Of a stretch of 64,000 nt of DNA, positions 8,439 through 18,169 are shown in pieces (positions within the stretch are counted from its first letter, which is position 1; each line of letters opens with the position of its first letter). Source of the stretch: Brachyspira sp949287565. GTDB taxonomy: Bacteria; Spirochaetota; Brachyspiria; Brachyspirales; Brachyspiraceae. The stretch lies in NCBI RefSeq assembly GCF_036997615.1, contig NZ_JAWLQA010000015.1. One strand, written 5' to 3'. Below the pieces are notes generated by a model. It ran no database searches and had not been told where the DNA came from. It worked only from the letters and a program-made list of their open reading frames with translations. The position numbers were made by a program, and so were the translations under genes.

Positions 8439-10280
8439 TTAAGATAATTTAAAAAACGAAATGCTTTGCTGAAGTTTTTCTGCTCTTCCAAAAAGATTTT
8501 TAGATAAATTATTAGAATCTACAGCTAAAGCCGCATTTTGAGTTGTGGCACTTTCCATACTGTTTATTGCGGTGCTTATTTGATTAACTCCTGACTGCTG
8601 TTCTAATGCTGTATTGGATATGCTTTCCATCAAATTAGAAGTTTCTCTAACTTTATTTTGAAGTTCTTCAAATAATTCCTGAGATTTTCTGGCAGTTTGT
8701 GTGGCATTATTAATTTGCTGTGCTGTATTATCAACTAAATTAGTTATATCTTTTACAGAAGCCTGAGTAGTTTGTGCTAGATTTCTTACTTCGCTTGCTA
8801 CCACAGCAAAACCTTTACCTTGCTCTCCTGCTCTTGCTGCCTCTACTGAAGCATTAAGTGCGAGTATATTAGTTTGGAATGCTATATCTTCTATTATTTT
8901 TGTTATATCTTTTATTTTTTCGCTTGATTTATAAACTTCTTCTATATTTTCAGATGTTTCAGTTATTATTCCAGCTGCTTCTCCTATATGGGTTATAGAT
9001 TCATTCATAATATCTTTTCCATTTACTGCATTTTCAGTTGATGACTGTATTGTAGATACTATCTCTTCTACGCTTGCTGCAGTTTCTTCCAAGCTGGAGG
9101 CTTGAGATTCTGTTCTTGATGATAATTCGCTGCTGCTTTCCATCATATTCTGAGCTGATTCTAATATTTCTTTAGATGTTTCATTTACTTCATTAATAAC
9201 TTCTGATAATTTTTCGCTCATTATATTAAATGTTTTTTCTAATATTCCAAACTCATCTTTTCTTTCTTTTTTTATTTCTTTTACTTCAATATGTCCTTCT
9301 GATATATTTTGTGCCTGTTTCATTAAGCTTTCTAATGGAGACATTGTTTTTTTAATATACGATAAAGTAAAGCTATTAATAAATAAAACGGATAATATAC
9401 ATACTATTATAGCTATTTTAATCATGGTTATATTTTCTTTATATATGATATTATCATTCATAGACATAGTTAATGTCCAAGGCATTTCTTCCAATTTTGT
9501 GTATACTGCTGTTCTTGAAGTGCTGCTTGTATTTTTATATTTAATTATTCCGTTTTGCTTATTATCTTTTTTTATTAGATTAAAATAAGCCCCTCCATTT
9601 TCATTTATATAATCATAGGTGTCTGCAACTATAATTCCTTCATTGTCTAATGCAAATAATCTTCCTGTCTCATCTAGTTTTAATTGTTTTAATTTATTTA
9701 TGAGTTCCTGCCAATTTATTGTCATATATATAGAGCCTATTAAATTATTATTAGCATCTCTCACTCCGGATATTAATGTAAGCGACCATTTATTATCATC
9801 ACCGTATTTTAATATTTTGCTTCCGTAAGCGGTATCATAATTGTTTTGTTTAAAACTATCCCATATACCCGGTCTTAAATCCTGTATATTCTGCCCTATT
9901 TCATTATGTTTGGCATTATCAAGTACAATGCCGTTTATATCTGTTACGCCTATATCTAAAGAAAATTTATTTATAGATTCAAATTTCTGCAATGTTTCAT
10001 TTAATTGTGTATTTGCATTCGTACTGTAGCTGTTTAATAGATAATTAATTACTGCTGGAGTTATAGAATAAGTTTTTATAAGTGTTTTATTGTCAAAAAG
10101 CCATGAATCCATCATAGACTTATATCCCTCTATTGTACTTGAAAATCCTGAAAAAGTTGTTTTACTAACACCAATAAATGACCTGTAAGATAATATAGTT
10201 ATTGTAATGATTAGAAGTATTGTAGTTATTATACTTATAATTAAAGGCATTTTAAATCTTATGGAATGTCTTCTTTTCAT
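8439..10280 (-). CDS. Methyl-accepting chemotaxis protein
   Basis: 613 residues. Order: TM helix near residues 12-32, a large periplasmic Cache-like sensor domain, a second TM helix near 285-308 (IAIIVCILSVLFINSFTLSYI), a HAMP linker, then a long cytoplasmic coiled coil. The signalling tip reads EDIAFQTNILALNASVEAAR then AGEQGKGFAVVASEVRNLAQ, the region that contacts CheW/CheA. It senses an unknown small ligand and sets flagellar rotation. A close paralogue is at 31553. Its stop is followed by a hairpin terminator. Confidence 0.95.
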   Translation of the reverse strand: MKRRHSIRFKMPLIISIITTILLIITITILSYRSFIGVSKTTFSGFSSTIEGYKSMMDSWLFDNKTLIKTYSITPAVINYLLNSYSTNANTQLNETLQKFESINKFSLDIGVTDINGIVLDNAKHNEIGQNIQDLRPGIWDSFKQNNYDTAYGSKILKYGDDNKWSLTLISGVRDANNNLIGSIYMTINWQELINKLKQLKLDETGRLFALDNEGIIVADTYDYINENGGAYFNLIKKDNKQNGIIKYKNTSSTSRTAVYTKLEEMPWTLTMSMNDNIIYKENITMIKIAIIVCILSVLFINSFTLSYIKKTMSPLESLMKQAQNISEGHIEVKEIKKERKDEFGILEKTFNIMSEKLSEVINEVNETSKEILESAQNMMESSSELSSRTESQASSLEETAASVEEIVSTIQSSTENAVNGKDIMNESITHIGEAAGIITETSENIEEVYKSSEKIKDITKIIEDIAFQTNILALNASVEAARAGEQGKGFAVVASEVRNLAQTTQASVKDITNLVDNTAQQINNATQTARKSQELFEELQNKVRETSNLMESISNTALEQQSGVNQISTAINSMESATTQNAALAVDSNNLSKNLFGRAEKLQQSISFFKLS

Positions 10281-10621
10281 AACTAATTTCTCCGTAAATT
10301 ATTATTTTTTATTTTTATTGAAAATTATTTTATATTATATGTTATTATATGTAAATATGTAAATAATTTTTATATTTATGCAAATATAAACTATTTTTAT
10401 GTCAAAAATTGACGCATAATTATTTTTCATAAACATAAAATACTTTTTTATATAAAACTATTATGAAAATATACTGTAAAATATAATTTTTATATTTATA
10501 ATATTTTATTTTAAATAAAATATTGTTTGAATAAAAAATTAAGTAATAGTAAAACTTTTTTAACTTTACAAAAATATCTAATTTTAGTATAATAATAAAA
10601 AATATGTTTGGTTAAATTAAT
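10281..10621. other. AT-rich divergent intergenic region
   Basis: 341 bp between the chemoreceptor (-) and a glycosyltransferase (+). It contains a short perfect inverted repeat GTCAAAAATTGAC at 10401-10413 that could be an operator or overlap the chemoreceptor promoter (minus-strand TTGACA), plus the glycosyltransferase promoter listed separately. No gene or larger repeat seen. Confidence 0.5.
10565..10593 (+). promoter_or_regulatory. Promoter of the GT2 gene
   Basis: TTTACA at 10565-10570, 17-bp spacer, TATAAT at 10588-10593. The spacer (ending CTAATTTTAG) is nearly identical to that of the metG promoter at 11769. Confidence 0.7.
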
Positions 10622-11680
10622 ATGCCTAAAATAAGTGTAATTATACCTGTTTACAATGTTGAAAAATACATAGTGAAGTGTTTAAATAGTATATCGAATC
10701 AAACTTTTACTGATATAGAAATAATTTGTATTGATGATTGCAGTACAGATAATAGTTATAATTTGATAGAAGAATATCAGAAAAAAGATAATAGAATTAT
10801 ACTAATAAAAAATCAAATTAATAAAGGAGCTTCATATTCAAGAAATATAGGTATAAAAAAATCAACTTCAGATTATATTACTTTTATTGATAGTGATGAT
10901 TATGTAAATCTTGAGTATTTGGAATGTTTATATTCCCCAATTTATAAAAATAAATATGATATAGTTTTTACTTCTACTTTTAAAAATACAACTATAGATG
11001 ATGATGTATTAGAAAATTATGATAAATCTTTTGGAGAATATAATTTTGATAAACAAGAATTTATAGATACAATTAGAAGATTTGCAGCAAGTAAATTTCA
11101 ATCACTTTGTTATAGTGTATGTAAATTATATAATAGAGATTTCATTATCAAAAATAATATATATTTCTCTGAAAAAATAGTTTTTTGTGAAGATTTACAT
11201 TTTTTTATAAAAACTATAACATATAATCCATCTTTTTATAATAATAACAATGCAATATATTATTACAGAATCAGAGAAGGACAAACTGTAAGAACACTAG
11301 ATACAGAAAGAAGAACATTAGACCATATTTATGTTTATAAAGATTTACTAAAATATATTAATGAAACTGAATTTTCTAATTCATTACTTACATACATTTT
11401 CAACAATATATATGAAGATTGTAAAGGTGATTTTAGAAATAAAAATAATTTTTTGTATCTAAAATCACATATTATTATGAATTTTAAAGATGATATATCA
11501 AATCAAATAAAAAATTTATTTTTAAAAAAAATATGCTTATCTATTTATTGTAATGATGAAGAAAATGGATTTAAAAAATATAAATCATATAATTATATAT
11601 TAAATAATATACGCAAATGTATAACATCTTTTGTTTTAACTTATCTAAGAAAGCATGATATAATACCTAGAATATATTAA
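10622..11680 (+). CDS. Family 2 glycosyltransferase
   Basis: 352 residues. The N-terminal GT-A domain starts KISVIIPVYNVEKYI and contains IDDCSTDNS, NKGASYSRNIG and the metal-binding DSDDY motif near residue 90. The C-terminal ~150 residues are Lys/Asn/Tyr-rich and specific to this protein. No membrane segment, so a soluble or membrane-associated enzyme that transfers a sugar to a glycan or lipid; acceptor unknown. It stands alone with its own promoter, and its base composition is even more A-rich than its neighbours', which may mean acquisition by transfer. Confidence 0.85.
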   Translation: MPKISVIIPVYNVEKYIVKCLNSISNQTFTDIEIICIDDCSTDNSYNLIEEYQKKDNRIILIKNQINKGASYSRNIGIKKSTSDYITFIDSDDYVNLEYLECLYSPIYKNKYDIVFTSTFKNTTIDDDVLENYDKSFGEYNFDKQEFIDTIRRFAASKFQSLCYSVCKLYNRDFIIKNNIYFSEKIVFCEDLHFFIKTITYNPSFYNNNNAIYYYRIREGQTVRTLDTERRTLDHIYVYKDLLKYINETEFSNSLLTYIFNNIYEDCKGDFRNKNNFLYLKSHIIMNFKDDISNQIKNLFLKKICLSIYCNDEENGFKKYKSYNYILNNIRKCITSFVLTYLRKHDIIPRIY

Positions 11681-11768
11681 ATATAGTCGTTAAAGTATTT
11701 TACATATTTTCTGTATATTAATTGTTGTAACAAGATAAAATTAATAAATAATTCAATATTAAAATAGC

Positions 11769-11797
11769 TTTACAAAAATGGCTAATTTTAGTATAAT
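11769..11797 (+). promoter_or_regulatory. Promoter of metG
   Basis: TTTACA at 11769-11774, 17-bp spacer, TATAAT at 11792-11797. The transcript leader is about 45 nt and carries the GGAGG site. Confidence 0.75.
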
Positions 11798-11845
11798 GAT
11801 TCTGTTTTTAAATATAATTTTTTCATAACTAATGGAGGCATACAG

Positions 11846-13801
11846 ATGACAGATAAAAAGTTTTATATTACAACTCCAATATATTATCCTTCAGATTATC
11901 TTCATATAGGACATTGCTATTGTACTATAGCTACTGATACTATGGCTAGATACAAAAAAATAATGGGATATGATGTTTATTTTCTAACTGGTACTGATGA
12001 GCATGGAGAGAAGATAGCAAGAAAGGCAGAAGCTGCAGGTACTACTCCAAAGGCTTATGTTGATAATATTGTTAATGCTACCAAAGAGTTATGGAAAAGA
12101 CTTCATATTGATTATAGTCATTATATAAGAACTACTGATGATTATCATGAAAGAAGAGTACAGAAAATATTTAAAATTCTTTATGATAAAGGATATATTT
12201 ATAAGGGTTCATATAAAGGTCTTTACTGTGTAAGCGATGAGGCATTCTTTACAGAAAGTCAGGTAGTAAAAAAAGATGATGGAAAATGCTACTGCCCGGA
12301 TTGTGAAAAAGAATTAGAATATAAAGAAGAGGAATGCTATTATCTTAAACTTTCAGAATACGGACAATGGTTAATAGATTATTATAATGAACATCCAGAG
12401 TTTTTAGAGCCTAAAGAAAGACAAAATGAAATGCTTAAAAATTTCCTGCTTCCGGGCTTGGAGAATTTAGCAGTTAGCCGTAAGGGTTTGCAATGGGGTA
12501 TACCTTGTCCTGTTGACAGCGAGCATAGTATATATGTATGGATTGATGCTTTAGCTAATTATATTACAGCTTTAGGATATCCTGAAGAGGGACAAGATGA
12601 ATTATATAAAAAATATTGGCCTGCAGATGTACATTTTGTAGGAAAGGAAATTGTCCGTTTTCATGCTATCATATGGCCTATAATGCTTAAAATGCTTGAT
12701 ATACCTCTCCCTAAAAAAGTATTCGGTCATGGCTGGGTGCTTTTTGATGATGGAAAAAAGATGAGTAAGAGCAGAGGAAATGTAGTTGATCCCAATACTT
12801 TAATTGATAAATACGGAGTTGATTCTTTAAGATATTTTCTTATGAGAGAGATTAATTTCGGTTCTGACGGTTATTATTCTCAAGAACTTTTCTTAAAGAG
12901 AATAAACAGCGACTTAGCTAATGATTACGGCAATTTATGGCATAGAATAACTACTATGCTTGGAAAATATTTTGACGGTGTACTTCCTAATGAATCAGAG
13001 AGCGTTTACGGAGATAGAGAAAAAGAGCTTAAAAAAATGGTTCTTACTCTTGATGCTAATGTTGAATCTGCTTTGGATAGTTTCAAATTTCATGAGGCAT
13101 TGGCTCATATTTGGGAAGTAATTAGAACTACTAATAAATATGTTGAAGAGAGTGCTCCTTGGAATTTAGCTAAAGATGAAACTAAAAAAGATCATTTAGC
13201 TAATGTAATGTATATTTCTTTCCAAGTGTACTATATAGTAACTGCATATTTACAAATATTCTTTATTGAAACACCTAAAAAAGTATTTAATAGATTAGGA
13301 CTTGGCGACAGTGTTCCTTTGGATACTGCTAAGCAATGGGGTTCTTTAAAGGCTGGAATAAAAATTGAAAAAGGGGATCCTTTATTCAATAGATATGATA
13401 TAGAAAAAGAAATAGGTGCTTCTGCTGAAGAGAATAAAAAGCAGGTTAATCCTCCTAAAGAAGATAAGCATAAGCCTAATATAGAAAAAGAAGATTTTGA
13501 TAAATTAGAATTATTAACTGCTAAAATATTAGTTGCTGAAAAAGTAGAAAATGCTGATAAACTTCTTAAATTTGTACTCGATATTGGCGGAGGAGAACAG
13601 AGGGTTGTTGTTTCTTCTATAGCTGAATATTATAAGCCTGAAGAGATGGTTGGTAAAACAGTACTTTATTTAGCTAATTTAAAGCCTAAAAAATTCAGAG
13701 GCGTTACTTCTCATGGTATGCTTCTTTTGGCTGATAATGGTGAAACTCTTTCTCTTATGACTACAGAAAAAGGTTTCGATGCAGGCTGTGCTGTTAATTA
13801 A
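11846..13801 (+). CDS. metG: Methionyl-tRNA synthetase
   Basis: 651 residues. HIGH signature at residues 20-23 (YLHIGHCYC), a zinc-knuckle part with CYCPDC near residue 150, and KMSKS at 305-309. The anticodon-binding helical domain follows, and the last ~100 residues form a tRNA-binding OB-fold domain (LLTAKILVAEKVENADKLL ... GVTSHGMLLLA), the dimerising extension found in many bacterial MetRS. It charges tRNA-Met. Start ATG after GGAGG; good promoter upstream. The FtsQ-like gene follows 36 bp later. Confidence 0.98.
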   Translation: MTDKKFYITTPIYYPSDYLHIGHCYCTIATDTMARYKKIMGYDVYFLTGTDEHGEKIARKAEAAGTTPKAYVDNIVNATKELWKRLHIDYSHYIRTTDDYHERRVQKIFKILYDKGYIYKGSYKGLYCVSDEAFFTESQVVKKDDGKCYCPDCEKELEYKEEECYYLKLSEYGQWLIDYYNEHPEFLEPKERQNEMLKNFLLPGLENLAVSRKGLQWGIPCPVDSEHSIYVWIDALANYITALGYPEEGQDELYKKYWPADVHFVGKEIVRFHAIIWPIMLKMLDIPLPKKVFGHGWVLFDDGKKMSKSRGNVVDPNTLIDKYGVDSLRYFLMREINFGSDGYYSQELFLKRINSDLANDYGNLWHRITTMLGKYFDGVLPNESESVYGDREKELKKMVLTLDANVESALDSFKFHEALAHIWEVIRTTNKYVEESAPWNLAKDETKKDHLANVMYISFQVYYIVTAYLQIFFIETPKKVFNRLGLGDSVPLDTAKQWGSLKAGIKIEKGDPLFNRYDIEKEIGASAEENKKQVNPPKEDKHKPNIEKEDFDKLELLTAKILVAEKVENADKLLKFVLDIGGGEQRVVVSSIAEYYKPEEMVGKTVLYLANLKPKKFRGVTSHGMLLLADNGETLSLMTTEKGFDAGCAVN

Positions 13802-13837
13802 TAATTTATAATCAAACTTTAAAAAGCTGATATTATA

Positions 13838-14602
13838 ATGAAAGATTTTAAAGATAATAAACTTAGAAAAAAGCTTAAAAAAAATAAACTTAGCGATAAG
13901 CAGAAGAGTATAATAAAAAAAATAATTATCTTTTTAGTTTTGGCTGTTATAATATTATGTATGGTTGTTATTATAAATAAAGCTAGAATATTAAGAGTGG
14001 AAATACGGGGATTAGAAGTTTTAAATGCTATAGATATAATGGAAGAAGCCGGATTATCAAAGTATAATAACATAAGCATGTTTAATATACCTAAAAAAGA
14101 GATAAAGTCTGATATAGAAAATAATCCAAGACTTCAGGTAGAAAGCATAAAAACTTCTTTTCCTGATTTGCTTATTATAAATGTAATAGAAAGAGGCACT
14201 TTATTTTTATTAGAGTCGAGCAGCGGAATATATGAAATTACAGATGACGGCTATATTATAAAAGATAATATTATTCACAATTATGATGTGCCTTATATAA
14301 CAGGATTAACCATCAATCCTACAAATAAAATGATAGAAAATGATTATTATAAATATCTTTCATCAGTTATATATGATTTAAAAACTAATCATAATGAAAT
14401 ATACAATCTTATATCAGAAATCAATGCTTATGGAGATGATTTGATACTTTATCCTAGAGGCTATCAGGTACAAGTGATATTAGAAAAGTATGTAAAAACT
14501 GAGAAGTTTGTGGATTTAGCTGCTATATTAAAGACATTGCAGAATCAGGAAAATCAAACTCACAGAATAGATTTCAGATTCAAAGAAGCTATAGTTAATT
14601 GA
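13838..14602 (+). CDS. ftsQ: FtsQ/DivIB-type cell-division protein
   Basis: 254 residues. A very basic N-terminal cytoplasmic tail (residues 1-27, mostly K/R), one TM helix (about 29-47), then a POTRA-like domain starting ILRVEIRGLEVLNAIDIMEEAGL and a beta-rich C-terminal part with the family-like IDFRFKEAIVN end. FtsQ connects early and late divisome proteins. No other division genes are adjacent, so the call rests on architecture. Weak ribosome binding site; likely cotranscribed with metG. The 3' end and terminator are duplicated just downstream. Confidence 0.75.
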   Translation: MKDFKDNKLRKKLKKNKLSDKQKSIIKKIIIFLVLAVIILCMVVIINKARILRVEIRGLEVLNAIDIMEEAGLSKYNNISMFNIPKKEIKSDIENNPRLQVESIKTSFPDLLIINVIERGTLFLLESSSGIYEITDDGYIIKDNIIHNYDVPYITGLTINPTNKMIENDYYKYLSSVIYDLKTNHNEIYNLISEINAYGDDLILYPRGYQVQVILEKYVKTEKFVDLAAILKTLQNQENQTHRIDFRFKEAIVN

Positions 14603-14808
14603 TTGATATTCTTTTCTATATTTGTTTATATTAGATATAATTAATAAAAATTGCGGAGCATATTTATACTTTAGTATAAATATATTTTTGGCGCAGCAAT
14701 TTTTATTTATAATAAAAGCTATGGTTAATTGATTGATATTCTTTTCTATATTTGTTTATATTAGATATAATTAATAAAAATTGCATAGCATATTTATACT
14801 TTAGTATA
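14586..14808 (+). repeat. 130-bp direct duplication of the ftsQ 3' end and terminator
   Basis: The segment 14586-14715 (last codons of ftsQ, stop and terminator) is repeated with a 130-bp offset from 14716. The second copy breaks off at 14808 where a MITE-like element begins and seems to resume near 15168 (AGTATAAATATATTTTTAG). Differences are few, e.g. CTATAGTT versus CTATGGTT and TTGCGGAGCA versus TTGCATAGCA. Confidence 0.8.
14650..14709 (+). terminator. Terminator of metG-ftsQ
   Basis: Long hairpin: outer stem AAAAATTGC / GCAATTTTT and inner stem ATATTTATACT / AGTATAAATAT, ending in a T-rich stretch. Confidence 0.75.
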
Positions 14809-15145
14809 TACCTAAACAACTATACTTTGTCAAAAAATAAACTTATATTTTGTTTTTAATATCTGGGGCTTTGCCCCCGCTGTGCGTGCCGACGAAGTCC
14901 ACCTACGGTGTCGGCAGGCGAGAACCTATATCCTCGACAGGCTCGGATACGCTTCGCGAAAGCCTGCATTTATTGTCTAAATTTAGGTTATGTCATATAT
15001 TTAATAAGTATATATTTAATATAAAGTTCTAGTAATTGCGTTTTTCGCGTAGCGTATCCGAAGGATAAAAACTTTTTTGTGCGGCAAAAAAGTAGATAAT
15101 ACATCTTGAAAATATCAAAATTGACAAAGTATATTTATTGAATGT
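14809..15145. mobile_element. MITE-like element, copy 2, opposite orientation
   Basis: Left end TA then CCTAAACAACTATACTTTG at 14809; the right end at 15121-15145 begins TTGACAAAGTATA but its outer part has drifted. The first ~75 bp match the reverse complement of the right end of copy 1, and 14879-14926 is the exact inverse of 8051-8091 and its flanks (GTGCCGACGAAGTCCACC). The rest of the interior differs. It interrupts the duplicated ftsQ tail. No gene. Confidence 0.7.
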
Positions 15146-15210
15146 AGTTTAATAATATTTGTATTTGAGTATAAATATATTTTTAGTTAAACAATTTTGA
15201 TTTATATAAA

Positions 15211-15320
15211 TTTAATTACATTTGCCCGCCCTTTATATTTATAGTTTTAATCTGCAATATTAACTTTAAATTTTTTTACTGCCAAATTAGATTTTTTAGC
15301 ACCCGCCCAAGCTTTTTTAA
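15211..15320. repeat. Long palindromic repeat, left-arm fragment
   Basis: Contains the outer arm TTTAATTACATTTGCCCGCC at 15211 and the second arm GCACCCGCCCAAGC at 15299, but no central CCGCACG part or right arm. Lies between convergent ftsQ and MATE genes. Confidence 0.7.
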
Positions 15321-15381
15321 ATTTGTTAATCTTATGTAGCATGTAATCTTTATTATATTTGAATTAACATGCATATGATTT

Positions 15382-16662
15382 TTAATGAAGTTTATTATAA
15401 TTAATTTTTTTTATAAACATATAAAAATATATTAACCCAATCAAAGCCGGTACAATGCTTGATAATGCCATAGCAATGTATATTCCTAAATAGCCCATAT
15501 AGATTTCTAATATCTTGGATATTAGAACTTTAAATATTATGGAATCTATAAATGAATTGATGAAGGCTAAATATGATTTTTGAATGCCTATTAAAAAACT
15601 ATCTAATACATACATCAAAGCATAAGTAAGACAATTGAATGAAGCACATACTTGAAGATAAAATATTATATCATTAATAACTTTTTCATCTCCGCTGTAG
15701 AAAATGCTGATTATATTTTTAACGAATAAATGTATAAATATCACAGCTGTAACTGTAGCGGCAATGTTTAAGAATATAGCAAATTTAACTGTGCTTTTTA
15801 TTTTTATATAATCTTTTTCTCCTGTACTCTTTGAAACAATTATACTTAAAGCTTCTCCTATAGACCAAGAAATCATACCTATAAAAGTATTTATTTTTAA
15901 GCCTATTGTAAATCCTGCAAGAGCATCATATTTATTCATCATTATATTAACAAAAAAATATGATATATTTATTATCAGCATTTGAAATATGCAAGGCAGA
16001 GAAATAAATATTAATTCCTTTATTATTTTGATTTTGAAATTAAAAGTTAATAATTTTCTTGTATAATATAAAGATAATAAAAATGAAACAGCCTGAGATA
16101 TTACAGTAGCCAATGCTGCACCTTTTACAGATAATTTTAATATATAACAAAATAAAAAGTTTAATAAAAAATTAACTAATGCAGCTATTATAATAAAATA
16201 TAATGAGGCTTTTTCTCTTCCGCTTGATTTGATTACAGAAGATAAAGAAGAATATAGAAATATAAAGAATGTTCCTGAAAAAATTATTTTTATATAATCA
16301 TTAGCATATTTAAATGATTCTTTAGGTATATTCATAAATGATAATATATGCCTTGAAAATATTAATCCTATTATAGAAATTATTAAAGCTAATGATGAAG
16401 ATAAAAATAATAAACTCCCTATAGATTGTTTGTATTTTATATTATTATTAGCACCTTTATATTTTGATATTATGACAGAACCGCCTATTGATAAGCCTAA
16501 AGATACAGATGTAATTATAAACATTATAGAAGCACAGTTTCCTAATGCTATAACTCCATTATCACCAACTAAATGTGAAATAAATATTATATCTATAATG
16601 CTATAGAGATATTGCAATATATTTGAAATGAATAAAATAAATGAAAATTTTATTAAATACAT
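15382..16662 (-). CDS. MATE-family efflux transporter
   Basis: 426 residues from the ATG at 16662, which follows AAAGGAAAG; an in-frame ATG at 16698 has no such site. About twelve membrane segments in two similar halves, with the MATE features of the first helix (NILQYLYSIIDIIFISHLVG) and GLSIGGSVIISKYKG. It exports organic cations or drugs in exchange for sodium or protons; substrate unknown. A 5' leader with two stem-loops separates it from fabH. Confidence 0.85.
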   Translation of the reverse strand: MYLIKFSFILFISNILQYLYSIIDIIFISHLVGDNGVIALGNCASIMFIITSVSLGLSIGGSVIISKYKGANNNIKYKQSIGSLLFLSSSLALIISIIGLIFSRHILSFMNIPKESFKYANDYIKIIFSGTFFIFLYSSLSSVIKSSGREKASLYFIIIAALVNFLLNFLFCYILKLSVKGAALATVISQAVSFLLSLYYTRKLLTFNFKIKIIKELIFISLPCIFQMLIINISYFFVNIMMNKYDALAGFTIGLKINTFIGMISWSIGEALSIIVSKSTGEKDYIKIKSTVKFAIFLNIAATVTAVIFIHLFVKNIISIFYSGDEKVINDIIFYLQVCASFNCLTYALMYVLDSFLIGIQKSYLAFINSFIDSIIFKVLISKILEIYMGYLGIYIAMALSSIVPALIGLIYFYMFIKKINYNKLH

Positions 16663-16738
16663 GAAACTTTCCTTTGAATCGAATAAAACAAAAAACATAT
16701 TAAAAATTTTATAATTTTTAATAACTATAAAGAACTAT

Positions 16739-16794
16739 AGCATACTGTTTTTTAGCATGCTCCAAACAATAAAATGATTAAATATTGCTGGAGC
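16739..16794 (-). promoter_or_regulatory. Two overlapping stem-loops in the MATE gene leader
   Basis: On the minus strand, GCTCCA...TGGAGC (16759-16794, with inner CAATA/TATTG pairs) is followed by AGCATGCT...AGTATGCT (16739-16761). The two share three bases, so their full forms exclude each other. They lie ~80-130 nt before the MATE start, beyond the fabH terminator. No known riboswitch class recognised. Confidence 0.4.
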
Positions 16795-16870
16795 TTAATT
16801 CAATAACAAGTTTCATATATGTCTATTATATTAAAAAGTATTTTGCTGTCAATGTTTTTTATTTATAAAA

Positions 16871-16899
16871 AGAGGATAGTATTAAATATACTATCCTCT
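16871..16899 (-). terminator. Terminator of fabH
   Basis: Perfect 11-bp stem AGAGGATAGTA / TACTATCCTCT, followed on the minus strand by a T-rich run. Confidence 0.8.
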
Positions 16900-16940
16900 T
16901 ATCATTAAAAACTATTAAATTATTAATCAAAGCCTTATAA

Positions 16941-17909
16941 TTACCAAATCATTAAAGTAGAACCCCAAGTAAATCCGCCTCCGAATCCTGTAAGAAGAAC
17001 TAAATCGCCGTCATTAATTTTATTATTATCTAAGGCATCAGTTAAAGCTAAACCTATACTTGTTGAAGAGCAGTTTCCAAATTTATTTAATACAACACTT
17101 ACTTTTTCCATAGGAAGACCTATTCTTTTAGCTACAGCCTGCATTATTCTTAAATTAGCTTGATGCGGTACAAAGTATTTAACATCGCTTAATTGTTTTC
17201 CTGAAGTTTCTAAAACTTTATCTATACTATTAGAAAATTCTGTAACGGCTCTTTTAAAAGTTTCAGATCCATCCATATGTATTTTGAACTCAGGAGCTTC
17301 TAAATCATCTGCTCTTATAGGACAAACACTTCCTCCATTAAGCACAATACTCATATCAGGCTCGCTTTGCATATGCATTCCTATTATTCCTTTGCCGTCA
17401 TTTCTTGCAGTTATTAATGAAGCAGTAGCAGCATCGCCGAATAAAATAGCAGTTCCTCTGTCTTTCCAGTTAATATCTTTAGTAAGTTTTTCACTACAAA
17501 CTATAAGTACATTTTTACATTGTCCGCTTTCTATTAATGAAGTAGCAGTGTTTAATGCATATATATATCCAGAGCATGCTGCAGATAAATCTAAAGCAAA
17601 GCAGTGTTTTAATCCTAATGTTTTTTGTAATTGTCCTGCCATAGAAGGAAATATATAATCTTTAGTTACAGTAGGTACTAATATTGTATCAACTTCTTTT
17701 AAATCTACGCCTTTTTTCTCCAAGTTTCTAACAGCATTCAAACCCATTTCAAAAATAGTTTCATCTGCTCTAGCCATATGTCTTGTTTCTATTCCTGTAC
17801 GAGTGATTATCCATTCATTGTTAGTGTCTAATATACTTTCAAAATATTTATTGTCCAATATTCTTTCTGGCACATAATAAGCTATGTTTTTTATATATGC
17901 TCTTTCCAT
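16941..17909 (-). CDS. fabH: Beta-ketoacyl-ACP synthase III
   Basis: 322 residues. The catalytic triad is in place: Cys112 in DLSAACSGYIYAL, His249 in VPHQANLRIM and Asn279 in NKFGNCSSTSIGLAL. The C-terminal GFGGGFTWGSTLMIW is typical. It condenses acetyl-CoA with malonyl-ACP to start fatty acid synthesis. GGAG site before the start; own terminator, so apparently monocistronic. Confidence 0.97.
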   Translation of the reverse strand: MERAYIKNIAYYVPERILDNKYFESILDTNNEWIITRTGIETRHMARADETIFEMGLNAVRNLEKKGVDLKEVDTILVPTVTKDYIFPSMAGQLQKTLGLKHCFALDLSAACSGYIYALNTATSLIESGQCKNVLIVCSEKLTKDINWKDRGTAILFGDAATASLITARNDGKGIIGMHMQSEPDMSIVLNGGSVCPIRADDLEAPEFKIHMDGSETFKRAVTEFSNSIDKVLETSGKQLSDVKYFVPHQANLRIMQAVAKRIGLPMEKVSVVLNKFGNCSSTSIGLALTDALDNNKINDGDLVLLTGFGGGFTWGSTLMIW

Positions 17910-18109
17910 ACTTTTCTCCGTTATTATGTAATGTACTTAAGATAGAATTCTTATTGTAAAAGTTTAAGTAAAAATATAAAAAAAGATATAGCTAATAATA
18001 ACTATTTTTTTTAATTTAGTTATAGTAATAGTAATTATTTATGATATTTTTATATGAAATTATGATAAAACAGTGATTATATGTATTAAATAAAGAGATA
18101 ATATATAAA

Positions 18110-18144
18110 AAAATTGTGGGCATCTATAAGACACTCACAATTTT
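18110..18144 (-). terminator. Terminator of the DUF4026-like gene
   Basis: Stem AAAATTGTG / CACAATTTT with a ~17-nt loop, followed by T's on the minus strand, 25 bp beyond the stop. Confidence 0.75.
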
Positions 18145-18169
18145 ATAATTAGATTAAAAATTTTCAAAA

